Assembly: GCF_037977235.1 (NCBI RefSeq)
Contig: NZ_CP150276.1
Location: 5,642,001 to 5,706,000, forward strand
DNA: 64,000 nt
Origin: Paenibacillus sp. FSL K6-0276
Lineage (GTDB): Bacteria; Bacillota; Bacilli; Paenibacillales; Paenibacillaceae
Direction of reading: 5' to 3'
Part shown: positions 1-8,943 of the stretch, one piece after another
How positions within the stretch are numbered: position 1 is the first letter of the stretch
Layout of the letters: the number at the start of each line of letters is the position of its first letter
The notes under the pieces: model-generated
The model's input: the letters and a program-made list of their open reading frames with translations, nothing else
Databases searched by the model: none
Told to the model about the DNA's origin: nothing
Program-made: the position numbers and the translations under genes

Positions 1-1174
1 CTGCTTCTGCAAACTCTATATCATTAATGGCACAATCCATTTCGATAACCTCTACAACATTTCTGTTTACACCATTTCTTAAGGTATCAAATAACATTTT
101 ATCTTCCTCTACGCCATAAAAAGCTTCCCCTGCAACATCAATGCCGGATATCCCTTTAAGAGGCAACATTAATACTGTTTTTTCTTTGGCCATATTTAAT
201 TTCTCGACAAGCTTTTTACCGATGGCTTCATTCTCTTCTACCGTTGTTCTCATTAAAGTAACTGTAGGGTTATGCTTATAGAACTTATGTCCAGCAAATT
301 TCTCGGGTACCGTATCATAAGGTCCAAAGTTGCACATATCAAGGGCACCTACGGATACAACCTGTGGAATATGATGTTTACCAGCAGCCTCTAACCGATG
401 AGGTCCGGCATTCAGCACACCACCAATAATTTCGTCCGCCCATTCTGTTGTGGTCAAATCCAATACGCCTTCAATAAAACCAGCCTCAATCAGTGCTTCC
501 ATGGACTGTCCACCTACACCTGTTGCATGGAATACAAGCACCTCATATCCTCTAGCCTCAAGATAGTTACGTGCCGCTGTTACACAGGGTGTGGTTACCC
601 CAAACATCGTTGTAGCAACTAATGGTTTTTTCTCTATGACTTGTTTATTCTCAAATTTAAGCATACCGGCGATGGCAAAGGCTGCATTGGTAAAAATCTT
701 TGTTGAAATGGAGTTCAGTCCTGCAACGTCTACTACGGATGGCATCATGACAATATCACTAGTACCTACATATGGAGCGGTATTCCCTGAGGCTACGGTC
801 GAGACCATCACTTTAGGTACACCAATAGGCAATGCCCGCATACCAGGTGTTACAAGTGAGGTTCCTCCAGTGCCCCCAAAGGAGATAATTCCATCAAATT
901 TGCCTTGCTTATATAATTCAGGTACTAATTTTTCCATACCTTTTGCTAATACTTCTGTTGCTAAAGCTCTATCTTTCTTGGCAACGAGCTCATCTATACC
1001 TACACCTGCGGCTTCTGCTACTTCTCGGTTGGAGATATCCGGTGTAAAAGTGGGCTCAAACACACCCGTATGAATCGTAAACGTACCCAGCTCCAAGCTT
1101 TCCAGCAAATCTTTAATGTAGAGATATTCTTCACCCTTGGTGTCAAAAGTTCCGGCAATGGCAATCGTCTTCAT
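1..1174 (-). CDS. Tm-1-like ATP-binding domain protein (UPF0261), 3' end cut by window
   Basis: The ORF opens at an ATG (1174) behind a GAGGAGG-type ribosome site and stays open to the window edge, giving 391 residues; the family is about 400 residues long, so little is missing. It begins with AIAGTFDTKG (residues 5-14) and has a glycine-rich GGTGGT near residue 100, both typical of the UPF0261/Tm-1-like family. The tomato Tm-1 resistance protein carries this domain followed by a TIM-barrel domain; the gene just upstream here encodes a TIM barrel of that kind. The biochemical role in bacteria is not settled. The 198-bp upstream gap holds a terminator and a family A repeat. Identification is by recognised sequence pattern; the function is unknown. 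Confidence 0.85.
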   Translation of the reverse strand, partial: MKTIAIAGTFDTKGEEYLYIKDLLESLELGTFTIHTGVFEPTFTPDISNREVAEAAGVGIDELVAKKDRALATEVLAKGMEKLVPELYKQGKFDGIISFGGTGGTSLVTPGMRALPIGVPKVMVSTVASGNTAPYVGTSDIVMMPSVVDVAGLNSISTKIFTNAAFAIAGMLKFENKQVIEKKPLVATTMFGVTTPCVTAARNYLEARGYEVLVFHATGVGGQSMEALIEAGFIEGVLDLTTTEWADEIIGGVLNAGPHRLEAAGKHHIPQVVSVGALDMCNFGPYDTVPEKFAGHKFYKHNPTVTLMRTTVEENEAIGKKLVEKLNMAKEKTVLMLPLKGISGIDVAGEAFYGVEEDKMLFDTLRNGVNRNVVEVIEMDCAINDIEFAEA

Positions 1175-1210
1175 TTCTTCAACCTCCTCTTCAAATATCT
1201 GCAACAAGTA

Positions 1211-1303
1211 TAAACGCCTTCGGCGCCCTTTCAAGGACGCCAAGCGTTTAAACGAGAAATATAAGGATAATGTATAATGTGAAACTTATACTTTCATATA
1301 TTT
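1211..1303 (-). repeat. Family A intergenic structured element, copy A1
   Basis: Contains TAAACGC (1211-1217) pairing with GCGTTTA (1244-1250) around an inner CCTT/AAGG stem, then a second hairpin in which AAATATA (1258-1264) pairs with TATATTT (1297-1303) and GTATAA with TTATAC. It resembles 45466-45559 and 50471-50553. It lies 37-129 bp upstream of the Tm-1-like start. Confidence 0.75.
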
Positions 1304-1304
1304 C

Positions 1305-1341
1305 AAAAAAAGCATGATCAACTTATGAGTTAATCATACTT
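1305..1341 (-). terminator. Rho-independent terminator after the TIM-barrel/AraC gene
   Basis: A 14-bp hairpin (two G-U pairs when read on the minus strand) with a four-base loop at 1310-1341 is followed on the minus strand by seven T residues (1305-1311). Confidence 0.75.
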
Positions 1342-1373
1342 CTTTGATTTTTGAATGAAAACGCTTTTATGTC

Positions 1374-2573
1374 TTATGTTTTTGTGTTTATGTTAGATTT
1401 ATATTGTTTTGGAGAGTAACCTTTGTACTTCTTAAACATTTTGCTAAACTGCGCATAATCTTGGTAGCCAACTAATGGCGCTAGCTCAGATAACTGGATA
1501 TTGTCTCTATGTAATATTTCCGCTGCCTTATCCATCCGAAATTGCACGAGATACGTTTGGAAGCTGCAGCCTACTTTTTTCGAAAATAAACTACTTAAGT
1601 AACTTCGGGATATATGGGCCACCTTAGCTAAATCTGCAAACAAGATCTCATTCATATAATTTTGAGCAACGTATTCTTTTACAAATTCAACATAATCATA
1701 GTGCTTTGTTATTCCGTCTAACATTTTAACCATAAAGTCATCTTCATCAAGCGTTCCCGATACTTTAAAAGCTTTGGTTATATTAGTAATGGACTTCTCC
1801 GATGGAATTCTTTCAAAAGCAGATCCCCCGATATACCCCATCAAGTTTTGATTATTACTGTACATATACTGCACATCAATTGGCGTTTTCACAGGACCAC
1901 CATAAACCAGTTTAATTAAATCTGGCTTTAGCTCATTACATATATTAAAAATATTATCTGCTTTAGCCTTGGCAGCTTCCAGAGAGAATACTTTTTTGGC
2001 TCCTAATAATCCCCCTTCGGTTAAGCCTAAATGTGCACAAATAATATCTGCTCCAGCCTCGATCATCTGAGCTGCTTGGATTTCGTCAAATACAAAGGCT
2101 ATGGTAAACAAATCTTTTTCATGGGCTATTCTTATAGCTTCTACTTCGAGTAGATAACCATTCCCTTCTTCTTCGAGCGCTTCTCCAAATTGACCATCTA
2201 TTAATCCAACCGTGGGGTAATTATTAATTCCGGAAAATCCTTTATTCTTTATTTCACTTATATAGGTTTCCATATCTTTTGTCGGATCGGTTGCATTGAG
2301 GCCAAAAATAATAGGAACATCTCTTACCAAAGGTATGATTTCTCTAGATGCAAAGTCCATAACCATGTTATTGCTATTACAAAATGGCAAAATCCCAGCG
2401 AGAGAGCTTCTCCCCATCTGGCGAAATTTACCCGAATTTAACATCAGAATGAAATCTGCTCCGCCCTGCTTTGCATACTTTGCCGTTATTCCAGTACCTG
2501 TGGCTACTCCAATAATATGATTGCCCAGTTTTAATTGCGATCTAAGCTCGTCTAGGATTTGCTCTCTACTCAT
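1374..2573 (-). CDS. PEP-hydrolase-type TIM-barrel protein fused to AraC-type helix-turn-helix
   Basis: 399 residues. I chose the ATG at 2573 (MSREQILDEL) because GGGAGGGG lies 8 bases upstream; an earlier in-frame ATG at 2651 adds 26 residues without a good site. Residues 1 to about 275 match the phosphoenolpyruvate-hydrolase-like TIM-barrel family (GVATGTGITAK, NNYPTVGLIDG, ICAHLGLTEGG, KLVYGGPVKTP). Residues about 297-395 are an AraC-family DNA-binding domain with two helix-turn-helix units (ADLAKVAHISRSYLSSLF and LVGYQDYAQFSKMFKKY). The barrel probably senses a small molecule and the C-terminus binds DNA, perhaps controlling the Tm-1-like gene downstream; that link is inference. A terminator follows the stop, so the two genes are probably separate transcription units. 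Confidence 0.8.
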   Translation of the reverse strand: MSREQILDELRSQLKLGNHIIGVATGTGITAKYAKQGGADFILMLNSGKFRQMGRSSLAGILPFCNSNNMVMDFASREIIPLVRDVPIIFGLNATDPTKDMETYISEIKNKGFSGINNYPTVGLIDGQFGEALEEEGNGYLLEVEAIRIAHEKDLFTIAFVFDEIQAAQMIEAGADIICAHLGLTEGGLLGAKKVFSLEAAKAKADNIFNICNELKPDLIKLVYGGPVKTPIDVQYMYSNNQNLMGYIGGSAFERIPSEKSITNITKAFKVSGTLDEDDFMVKMLDGITKHYDYVEFVKEYVAQNYMNEILFADLAKVAHISRSYLSSLFSKKVGCSFQTYLVQFRMDKAAEILHRDNIQLSELAPLVGYQDYAQFSKMFKKYKGYSPKQYKSNINTKT

Positions 2574-2638
2574 ACTTACGACCCCTCCCATCCCTGATCT
2601 AAGGATAACCGTAAAGAACACTGCGAATCCAGTCGTGT

Positions 2639-2664
2639 TGTATATCGCCATTGTATATCGCCAT
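2639..2664. repeat. Perfect tandem 13-bp repeat upstream of the TIM-barrel/AraC gene
   Basis: TGTATATCGCCAT occurs twice head to tail (2639-2651 and 2652-2664), 66 bp or more upstream of the chosen start. It may be an operator for the AraC-type product, whose family often binds direct repeats, or chance. It abuts the argH terminator. Confidence 0.5.
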
Positions 2665-2672
2665 CTTTTTAT

Positions 2673-2716
2673 AAAAAAATCCCGCCTGCCACCTATTAAG
2701 GTTTGAGGCGAGATTT
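2673..2716 (-). terminator. Terminator of the arginine cluster after argH
   Basis: Minus-strand hairpin AAATCTCGCCT/AGGCGGGATTT with a T7 run (2673-2679), 15 bp past the argH stop. Confidence 0.8.
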
Positions 2717-2730
2717 AATATTTATACGGT

Positions 2731-4146
2731 TTACAAAATAGCGTCCCCGTGTTGTACTACCCATTCATTAGCTTCGTGTAGTGCCTGCTCAGCCCGTTCA
2801 ATTGCAGCCTTCACCTGAACAGTGGCTGTGCCGCCATAAACGTTACGCGCGTTCACTACCGCTTCCGGCTGGAGTACAGCATAGATATTCTCGTCGAACA
2901 GCGGTGAGAATTGCTTGAACTCTTCCAGCTTCAGATCCAGCAGGAACTTGCCTTCGTTGATGCAGTAGAGCACTGTTTTTCCGATTACTTCATGTGCTTG
3001 GCGGAAAGGAAGACCTTTGCCTACCAAGAAGTCCGCGATATCCGTAGCATTCGAGAAGTCCGTGTTCACGGCTTCACGCATACGTCCCTTGTTCACCTTC
3101 ATCGTGGAGATCATCGGCGCGAACAATTGCAGTGCACCAGTCAGCGTAGTGACAGTATCGAACATGCCTTCTTTATCTTCCTGCATATCCTTGTTGTACG
3201 CCAACGGCAATGATTTGAGCACCGTCAGCAAGCCAATCAGGTTGCCGTATACGCGGCCAGTTTTGCCCCGTACCAGTTCTGGCACGTCAGGGTTCTTCTT
3301 CTGGGGCATAATGCTGCTGCCTGTGCAGAAAGCATCATCCAGTTCTACAAAGCTGAACTCTGTGCTGCTCCACAGCACCAGTTCTTCGCTGAGTCTGGAC
3401 AGATGTGTCATCACAAGTGCTGCATTTGCCAGAAACTCAACGATGAAATCACGGTCGCTGACAGCATCCAAACTGTTCTCATACACACTGTCAAAGCCCA
3501 ATTGTTCCGCTACAAAGTGGCGATCGATCGGGAAGGTTGTGCCAGCAAGTGCTCCAGCGCCCAATGGTAGTACGTTAATCCGTTTGTAGCTGTCCGTCAG
3601 ACGTTCTGCATCGCGGCGGAACATCGATACGTAAGCCAACAAGTGATGAGCGAACAGAATCGGTTGTGCCCGTTGCAAATGCGTATATCCAGGGATGATC
3701 GTTTCTACATTATCTTTGGCTTGTTCAATCAACGCTTCCTGCAATTCATGCAGCAAGCTAACTAGCTCAACTACACGGCCCCGTAAATAAAGGTGCATGT
3801 CCGTCGCCACTTGATCGTTACGGCTACGTCCAGTGTGCAGCTTACCTCCGACTGGACCGATTTCCTCGATTAGATGTTTTTCAATATTCATATGGATGTC
3901 TTCATCCGCTACTGAGAAAACAACCTCTCCAGCGTTAACCTTGTCCAGCACTTTGTTCAAACCTTGTTTGATCGTCTCTACATCTTCTTGTGGAAGAATT
4001 CCGCATTTGCCCAGCATAGTGACATGCGCCAGACTGCCCTGTACATCCTCTTTGGCCAAAGCCCTATCAAACCCAATGGAAGCCGTATATTCCTCCACTA
4101 GCTTGTTCGTTCCTTTAGTAAACCGTCCGCCCCAAAGCTTGCTCAC
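2731..4146 (-). CDS. argH: Argininosuccinate lyase
   Basis: 471 residues, the normal length. ArgH splits argininosuccinate into arginine and fumarate, the last step of arginine synthesis in the cytosol. The fumarase/ASL superfamily signature [12 protein letters not shown] is at residues 276-287, and HTGRSRND is at 104-111. The start is a GTG at 4146, nine bases after AGGAGG. It is the last gene of the arg cluster; 94 bp separate it from argG, and that gap holds a GC-rich hairpin (GGCCG...CGGCC, about 4163-4194) just ahead of the ribosome site, which could affect mRNA stability or translation. A terminator follows the gene. Confidence 0.97.
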   Translation of the reverse strand: MSKLWGGRFTKGTNKLVEEYTASIGFDRALAKEDVQGSLAHVTMLGKCGILPQEDVETIKQGLNKVLDKVNAGEVVFSVADEDIHMNIEKHLIEEIGPVGGKLHTGRSRNDQVATDMHLYLRGRVVELVSLLHELQEALIEQAKDNVETIIPGYTHLQRAQPILFAHHLLAYVSMFRRDAERLTDSYKRINVLPLGAGALAGTTFPIDRHFVAEQLGFDSVYENSLDAVSDRDFIVEFLANAALVMTHLSRLSEELVLWSSTEFSFVELDDAFCTGSSIMPQKKNPDVPELVRGKTGRVYGNLIGLLTVLKSLPLAYNKDMQEDKEGMFDTVTTLTGALQLFAPMISTMKVNKGRMREAVNTDFSNATDIADFLVGKGLPFRQAHEVIGKTVLYCINEGKFLLDLKLEEFKQFSPLFDENIYAVLQPEAVVNARNVYGGTATVQVKAAIERAEQALHEANEWVVQHGDAIL

Positions 4147-4240
4147 CTGTAGTTTCCTCCTCTTGGACGCCAGAGGGCCGCTCCTATCCTGACGGGAGGA
4201 ACGGCCTTCGGGATTGCCCGTTTAAGTTTATGTTATCGTT

Positions 4241-5476
4241 CTATTTCGAAGCTCCAGTTACACCTGTAGAAACTTTAAGGCGCAGTGCGTTCAAGTGGAT
4301 AAAACCAGTTGCATCCCCTTGATCATAAGCTTGTGTAGGATCAGCTTCCATCGTTGCAATTTCAGGATTGTACAGACTGACTGGGCTCTTCACTCCAGCG
4401 CCGATGATGTTGCCTTTGTACAGTTTAAGACGGACAGTACCCGTTACATTTTGTTGGCTCTGTGTTACAAGAGCTTGCAGTGCAATACGCTCTGGAGCGA
4501 ACCAGAAACCGTTATACACCAAGGTGCTGTAACGAGTGATCAGGCTGTCACGCAGGTTCATAACTTCACGGTCCATCGTGATGGACTCCATTTTGCGATG
4601 AGCGACGAACAGGATTGTTCCACCCGGAGTCTCATACACACCGCGGCTCTTCATGCCAACAAAACGGTTCTCTACCATATCCACACGTCCTATACCGTGT
4701 TTACCGCCTAGCTCATTCAGTTTCTCCATGACTTGAAGTGGTGATAAGGATTCACCATTCAAAGCTACACAATCTCCCTTAACGAAATCGAGTTCCAAAT
4801 ATTCCGCTTCATCTGGAGCATCCTCTGGAGCGTTGCTCAGCAGGAACATTCCTTTGTTCTCCGGTGCACTTGGATCGAACCAAGGATCTTCCAATACGCC
4901 GCTCTCATAGCTGATGTGCAGCAGGTTACGGTCCATCGAATACGGCTTCGCCGCAGATGCTTGTACCGGAATATCATTAGCTTCCGCATAAGCGATCATT
5001 TCCGCACGACCTGGGAATTGATTGCGGAACTCTTCCAAACGCCAAGGTGCGATTACTTTAATGTTTGGTGCCAGAGCAGCTACACCAAGTTCAAAACGCA
5101 CTTGGTCGTTACCTTTACCTGTCGCTCCGTGCGCGATAGCCGTTGCGCCTTCAGCGATAGCGATATCCACCATGCGCTTAGCGATCAGTGGACGAGCAAT
5201 ACTAGTTCCGAGCAAGTATTGGCCTTCATAAAGCGCGCCGGATTGGAACATAGGGTAGATGAAATCGCTAGCGAATTCATCTCGCAGGTCGTCGATGTAT
5301 ACTTTCGATGCGCCGGTAGCAAGTGCTTTTTCCTCTAAACCGTCTAGCTCTTCCTTTTGGCCGATATCGGCTGTGAAGGCGATGATCTCCGCATCATAGG
5401 TTTCTTTGAGCCATTTCAAAATAACGGATGTATCCAGTCCGCCGGAATAGGCGAGTACAATTTTTTCTTTAGCCAT
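4241..5476 (-). CDS. argG: Argininosuccinate synthase
   Basis: 411 residues. ArgG joins citrulline and aspartate using ATP to make argininosuccinate. The N-terminal PP-loop [10 protein letters not shown] (residues 9-18) binds ATP, and family blocks such as [15 protein letters not shown] are intact. The ATG at 5476 lies downstream of AAAGGAAG. argH follows after 94 bp. The 294-bp gap to argF upstream is unusually long for this otherwise tight cluster and carries repeat element B1, so argGH may have a separate promoter or be tuned by the element (inference). Confidence 0.97.
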   Translation of the reverse strand: MAKEKIVLAYSGGLDTSVILKWLKETYDAEIIAFTADIGQKEELDGLEEKALATGASKVYIDDLRDEFASDFIYPMFQSGALYEGQYLLGTSIARPLIAKRMVDIAIAEGATAIAHGATGKGNDQVRFELGVAALAPNIKVIAPWRLEEFRNQFPGRAEMIAYAEANDIPVQASAAKPYSMDRNLLHISYESGVLEDPWFDPSAPENKGMFLLSNAPEDAPDEAEYLELDFVKGDCVALNGESLSPLQVMEKLNELGGKHGIGRVDMVENRFVGMKSRGVYETPGGTILFVAHRKMESITMDREVMNLRDSLITRYSTLVYNGFWFAPERIALQALVTQSQQNVTGTVRLKLYKGNIIGAGVKSPVSLYNPEIATMEADPTQAYDQGDATGFIHLNALRLKVSTGVTGASK

Positions 5477-5587
5477 GGTGAGGTTACTTCCTTTCGTGTG
5501 GGCTATATAAATTAAAATAACCGTGCTCTCGCTAGCACTTTAACGATTAATCGTAACTACACGGAATGTTTGGACTTCCGGTCGCTG

Positions 5588-5645
5588 TTATCATCAGATT
5601 TCTTTTATTTCAAACCGCCATTATGCGGATGAAATCTAATGATAA
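5588..5645 (-). repeat. Family B intergenic structured element, copy B1 (core hairpin)
   Basis: TTATCAT (5588-5594) pairs with ATGATAA (5639-5645) and AGATTTC with GAAATCT, around an inner ACCGCC/GCGG hairpin. Flanks shared with copy B2 include TCGCTGTT on the left and AAAGGCGAACGCTACGCT, CTACAG and ATTCCGCT on the right, so the full repeat spans about 5575-5690. It lies 112 bp or more upstream of argG. Confidence 0.75.
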
Positions 5646-5770
5646 AGGCGAACGCTACGCTCCTACAGTTCCAAAAATTCCGCTCCATTACTCCATCGTC
5701 CAAAAACCTAACTTCGCTCAACATTAATTCAATTTATATAGTGATTTATATTTTATATTATTTAAATTCA

Positions 5771-6739
5771 TTATCCCATTAGGGCAGCCATTAAGGCTTT
5801 TTGCGCATGCAGGCGATTCTCAGCCTGATCAAAAATGACCGAGTTAGGGCCATCAATCACGCCTGTACTGACCTCTTCCTCACGGTGAGCTGGGAGGCAG
5901 TGCAGGAAGAGATAATCACTCTTCGCGCCTTTTACAAGCTCCTCGTTGACCTGATAATCCTTGAATGCTGCTTCACGCGCCAATTGCTCCTCTTCAAAGC
6001 CCATGCTCGCCCACACATCCGTGTAGATAACGTCAGCGTCTTGCACAGCTTCTTGCGGGCTGCGAGTGACCACAATCTTAGCTCCGGTTTCCTTTGCGAT
6101 CTCACGAGCTTCTGCTACAACAGCTGCATCCGGCTCATAACCTTCCGGACCAGCAATGGATACATCCACGCCCAGCTTAGCGCCGCCAATCATCAGGGAA
6201 TGCGCCATGTTATTACCGTCACCGATGTATGCAAGCTTCAGGCCTTTGAGCTTTCCTTTGTGCTCGTATATCGTTTGGTAATCCGCCAACACTTGGCAAG
6301 GATGTGCCAGGTCGCTAAGACCGTTGATTACAGGAATAGAAGCGTAACGAGCAAGATCCTCTACTTTGTCATGACCGAAGGTACGGATCATAATTCCGTC
6401 GAGATAACGTGACATCACTTGAGCTGTATCTCCAACGGTTTCACCGCGTCCAAGCTGAATGTCATTTTTGCTTAAGAAAAGGGCATGCCCTCCAAGCTGA
6501 TACATTCCAACTTCAAACGACACACGCGTACGTGTAGAGGATTTCTCAAAAATAAGACCAATTGTCTTACCCTTCAGTGGCTGAAACTCTTCGCCATTCT
6601 TCTGCTTCTTCTTCAGCTCAATCGCTGAATCTATTAAGTACGTAATTTCTTCCGGGCTGTAATCGTTCAGCTCCAGTAAATCACGACCTTTCAGTTGCTC
6701 TGCAATGGTGTGTTTGTTACTCTGTACGCCCTGACTCAT
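5771..6739 (-). CDS. argF: Ornithine carbamoyltransferase
   Basis: 322 residues, normal length. ArgF transfers the carbamoyl group of carbamoyl phosphate to ornithine, giving citrulline. Visible motifs are the carbamoyl-phosphate-binding KSSTRTR (about 66-72), HPCQ (146-149) and the ornithine-binding HCLPAHR near residue 280. The ATG overlaps the argD stop by four bases (ATGA), which indicates translational coupling. An anabolic role rather than arcB-type catabolism is supported by its place among biosynthesis genes. No carA/carB is present between argD and argF, unlike the B. subtilis order. Confidence 0.97.
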   Translation of the reverse strand: MSQGVQSNKHTIAEQLKGRDLLELNDYSPEEITYLIDSAIELKKKQKNGEEFQPLKGKTIGLIFEKSSTRTRVSFEVGMYQLGGHALFLSKNDIQLGRGETVGDTAQVMSRYLDGIMIRTFGHDKVEDLARYASIPVINGLSDLAHPCQVLADYQTIYEHKGKLKGLKLAYIGDGNNMAHSLMIGGAKLGVDVSIAGPEGYEPDAAVVAEAREIAKETGAKIVVTRSPQEAVQDADVIYTDVWASMGFEEEQLAREAAFKDYQVNEELVKGAKSDYLFLHCLPAHREEEVSTGVIDGPNSVIFDQAENRLHAQKALMAALMG

Positions 6740-8001
6740 GAGCTTACCTCCCCGTTTGCTTGTATATAAGTATGAATGAGTTCAGATAGGATGTCCACCG
6801 CTTGGTCGATCTCCTCATTGCTTACATATAAATTAGGCAGTAGACGAATGACATTAGGTCCGGCTGACACGAATAACAGGCCTTTCTTTTGTCCAGCCAG
6901 TACAATATCGCCCACTGGTGTTTCACATTCAATCCCGATTAGAAGCCCTTTACCACGGATATCCTTCACAAAAGAACAGTCCGCCAGCTTCTCTTTCAAA
7001 AGACCTGTCAGGTACTTACCCATTTCTTCAGCACGCTGTGGAAGTTCATCTTCCAGCATCGTCTCAATCGTCGCTGCCATAACCGCTGTTGCGAGCGGTG
7101 TTCCCCCGAAGGTGGAAGCATGACTGCCCGCGGTGAACGCTTCACGCAAGTAACCTTTGCCAAGCATTACGCCTGCCGGGAAACCACTAGCAACCCCTTT
7201 AGCCAATGTAAAAATATCTGGTTCGATTCCGTAGTGCTGATGTGCGAACAACTTGCCCGTACGGCCCATGCCCGTTTGCACTTCATCTACGATCAGAAGC
7301 AATCCATGTTTCTTGCACAGTTCAACCACAGCATTCAAGAACTTAGGCTCAACCTCAAGTACGCCACCTTCTGCAAGCACCATCTCCAGCATGATAGCCG
7401 CTGTATGATCTCCAATAGCAGCTTCTAACGCAGGAAGATCATGCAAGGGTACAGTCTTGAAGCCTGCCGGAAGTGGCAGGAAGCCTTCTTTAACCTTTTG
7501 CTGTCCAGTTGCTGTCAGTGTTGCTAGTGTACGTCCATGGAAGGATTGCTCAAACGTAATGACCTCATAACGGTCAGCACCTTTTACTTTCTGATGGTAA
7601 CGGCGAGCCAGCTTAATTGCCGCTTCGTTCGCCTCTGCCCCACTGTTGCAGAAGAATACTTGGTCTGCACAGCTATTCTCTGTAAGAAGTGTTGCAACTT
7701 TTTCCTGACCCGGAATTTGGAATAGATTCGAGACATGCCATAGCGTGTCGATCTGATCCTTCAGCTTCGCGCCGACTTTCTCAGGAGCATGACCTAGACT
7801 GGTCACAGCCAATCCACTGGTGAAATCGAGGTACTTATTCCCTTTATCATCCCATACCCAGGTGCCCTTACCTTTGACTAAGCTGATATCATATCTGGCG
7901 TAAGAAGGGAACACTGCACTCAGCTTGCCTGTAGCAACATCCGGTGTACCTGATCCTACTGTATCGATCTGCTGTGTCCCCGCTTGTGTAAGCTTGCTCA
8001 T
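6736..8001 (-). CDS. argD: Acetylornithine aminotransferase
   Basis: 421 residues. A PLP-dependent class III aminotransferase that converts N-acetylglutamate semialdehyde and glutamate to N-acetylornithine. The PLP lysine sits in TLAKGVASG (K268), preceded by the cofactor-binding VDEVQTGMGRTG. GAEANEAAIKLAR is the phosphate-binding block. The first 30 or so residues are a slightly long, low-conservation N-terminus. Position between argB (69 bp upstream) and argF (4-bp overlap) fits arginine synthesis better than other omega-aminotransferase roles. Confidence 0.96.
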   Translation of the reverse strand: MSKLTQAGTQQIDTVGSGTPDVATGKLSAVFPSYARYDISLVKGKGTWVWDDKGNKYLDFTSGLAVTSLGHAPEKVGAKLKDQIDTLWHVSNLFQIPGQEKVATLLTENSCADQVFFCNSGAEANEAAIKLARRYHQKVKGADRYEVITFEQSFHGRTLATLTATGQQKVKEGFLPLPAGFKTVPLHDLPALEAAIGDHTAAIMLEMVLAEGGVLEVEPKFLNAVVELCKKHGLLLIVDEVQTGMGRTGKLFAHQHYGIEPDIFTLAKGVASGFPAGVMLGKGYLREAFTAGSHASTFGGTPLATAVMAATIETMLEDELPQRAEEMGKYLTGLLKEKLADCSFVKDIRGKGLLIGIECETPVGDIVLAGQKKGLLFVSAGPNVIRLLPNLYVSNEEIDQAVDILSELIHTYIQANGEVSS

Positions 8002-8070
8002 TCTAAGTCACTCTCCCCTCGGCTGCTCCTGTAATCAGATAGCACCTCTATTTTGTATTCATTTATAATC

Positions 8071-8901
8071 TTACGAACGAATAATACGTGTGCCTATCGC
8101 TTCACCTTGCAGGACTCGACTAAGCACCCGCGGTTCCTTTCCATCCACAATGATAACCTCTGATACGCTACCCTGAATGCAATCGATAGCTGCGCGCACC
8201 TTAGGGATCATGCCACCGTAGATTTCTCCACTTTCGATCAAGGCTTCAATTTCCTGTACAGTAACGGATGGAAGCACAACCTTTTGACCTTCCACCGTAC
8301 TCATGATGCCTGGTACATCTGTGACTACGATCATTTGGGGTGACTCTACATAGGAAGCTACTGCCCCTGCTGCCGTATCCGCGTTAATATTGTAGCGCTG
8401 ACCTGCAGCATCTACTCCGATAGGTGCAATGACAGGAATATATCCCATACCAATAATCCCTGTTACAATCTCCGCCTTTACTTCCGTTACTTCCCCTACC
8501 AAACCTACTTCAGCGCTATTCGCTACAGGTTTAGCAATAATCATATTGCCATCAATCCCAGACAGCCCTAAAGCTAGACCGCCACTACCCTGAATTCGTC
8601 TTACGATAGCCTTGTTGATACTCCCTGCCAGCGTCATCTCTACGACATCTAGTACTTCCTCGGTAGTCACTCGCAAACCATTTACGAAGCTGCTTTCAAT
8701 GCCCAGTTTTGCTAGATTCTCCGAAATAGCTGGCCCTCCGCCATGCACAATTACAGGCTGAATGCCTTCCTGCTGCAAATCTCGCAAATCTTCAAAAAAA
8801 GAATCAGGAAGAGCCGCCAGCGTACTGCCGCCGCATTTCATCACAAACAATCCACTACCATCTAATGCATCTATAAGTTCAAGCTCGCTATTTAGCGTCA
8901 T
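8071..8901 (-). CDS. argB: Acetylglutamate kinase
   Basis: 276 residues from the ATG at 8901 (MTLNSELEL), which has AAGGGAAGGA upstream. An in-frame GTG at 8940 would add 13 residues but lacks a site, being only three bases past the argJ stop. The enzyme phosphorylates N-acetylglutamate. The amino-acid-kinase motifs KCGGS (22-26) and IVHGGGP are present. The short N-terminus lacks the extra helix found in hexameric, arginine-inhibited NAGK, so strong feedback inhibition here is doubtful (inference). In such pathways control may rest on ArgJ and ArgR. Confidence 0.95.
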   Translation of the reverse strand: MTLNSELELIDALDGSGLFVMKCGGSTLAALPDSFFEDLRDLQQEGIQPVIVHGGGPAISENLAKLGIESSFVNGLRVTTEEVLDVVEMTLAGSINKAIVRRIQGSGGLALGLSGIDGNMIIAKPVANSAEVGLVGEVTEVKAEIVTGIIGMGYIPVIAPIGVDAAGQRYNINADTAAGAVASYVESPQMIVVTDVPGIMSTVEGQKVVLPSVTVQEIEALIESGEIYGGMIPKVRAAIDCIQGSVSEVIIVDGKEPRVLSRVLQGEAIGTRIIRS

Positions 8902-8943
8902 ATGATCGGTATCCTTCCCTTGTGGGCTTAAGCACGCCACAAA

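Noticed and set aside
398-1073. Two plus-strand ORFs antisense to the Tm-1-like gene
   Set aside because: They overlap a clear conserved gene, lack ribosome sites and have low-complexity products; they are shadows.
1211-1303. Family A repeat as a CRISPR or insertion sequence
   Set aside because: No spacer array, no transposase and no target duplication; copies are single and dispersed.
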